DNA of 64,000 nt from Acanthopleura granulata (Eukaryota; Mollusca; Polyplacophora; Chitonida; Chitonidae), in contig JABBOT010000080.1 in NCBI GenBank assembly GCA_016165875.1, positions 49,248,032-49,312,031 of the forward strand, given 5' to 3'. Shown piece after piece: positions 63,828 through 64,000 of this stretch (the first letter of the stretch is position 1; each line of letters opens with the position of its first letter). Below the pieces are notes generated by a model. It was not told where the DNA came from and made no database searches. It saw nothing but the letters and a program-made list of their open reading frames with translations. The translations under genes and the position numbers were made by a program.

Positions 63828-64000
63828 TTTTCGCCCTCAAGTGTATCCCGTTTAGTTCGTTCTTTAAGCATTTGCTTTACCCCACATTATGTTTGACTGC
63901 TCACAGTACGAATACCCAGGCCAACCCCCATCCCCATCTGCTTTACCCTTGACGAGAACAGGCAACAGATTTGTCCAGCAAGTTATCCTTCCATATCAAT
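63828..64000. other. Unique sequence to the right edge
   Basis: No exon recognised; probably ABCC intron. Confidence 0.5.

Overview
The window is animal nuclear DNA: AT-rich, with multi-exon genes carrying GT-AG introns, long introns full of minisatellites, and tRNA-derived SINEs. The SINE ends (a stretch like gtgaaatattcttgagtac followed by an aaataaataaa tail) and the abundant TACATGTA palindromes resemble marine lophotrochozoan genomes. A mollusc is most likely; a brachiopod or other spiralian is possible. This placement is an inference from repeat style and gene sequence, not from a search.

Three protein-coding genes are supported. (1) A single-exon gene on the minus strand (14118-16052) encodes a 644-aa type I membrane protein with leucine-rich repeats, one Ig domain, a transmembrane helix and an acidic tail ending in a PDZ ligand. 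(2) A complete calsyntenin gene on the plus strand (19351-53089) has 17 coding exons. Their splice phases all match and give 989 codons of protein: signal peptide, two cadherin repeats, LamG/LNS domain, transmembrane segment and two kinesin-light-chain-binding W-acidic motifs. (3) The last three coding exons of an ABCC (MRP-type) ABC transporter lie on the minus strand (60154-62638) and encode the end of nucleotide-binding domain 2. Genes 1 and 2 are divergent across a 3.3-kb gap, and both look like neuronal or synaptic surface proteins. Genes 2 and 3 are convergent.

Layout: 1-6340 is a 34-bp satellite running off the left edge. 6.3-12.6 kb has no recognisable gene, one SINE and a 98-bp repeat. 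12.6-13.9 kb is an 82-bp array with two dyads per unit, just past the LRR-Ig stop. 14.1-16.1 kb is LRR-Ig. 16.1-19.3 kb is the shared 5' region, with a 28-bp inverted repeat. 19.35-55.5 kb is calsyntenin with its 3' UTR. 55.5-60.1 kb is 3' flank. 60.1-62.6 kb is the ABCC end. 62.7-63.8 kb is a 26-bp minisatellite.

The most unusual theme is tandem arrays that contain copies of exon/intron junctions. Two successive ABCC introns are largely filled with repeats (121 bp and 64 bp) made from the 3' end of the upstream exon plus its splice donor. Calsyntenin intron 7 carries a triplicated exon-end/donor. Intron 9 carries repeated acceptor-like sequence before exon 10. Intron 16 is filled with a 64-bp array whose unit resembles the exon 17 acceptor. 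A possible internal first exon encoding a signal-peptide-like sequence opens in frame into calsyntenin exon 15. These points are read by eye and would be settled by RNA-seq and self-alignment.
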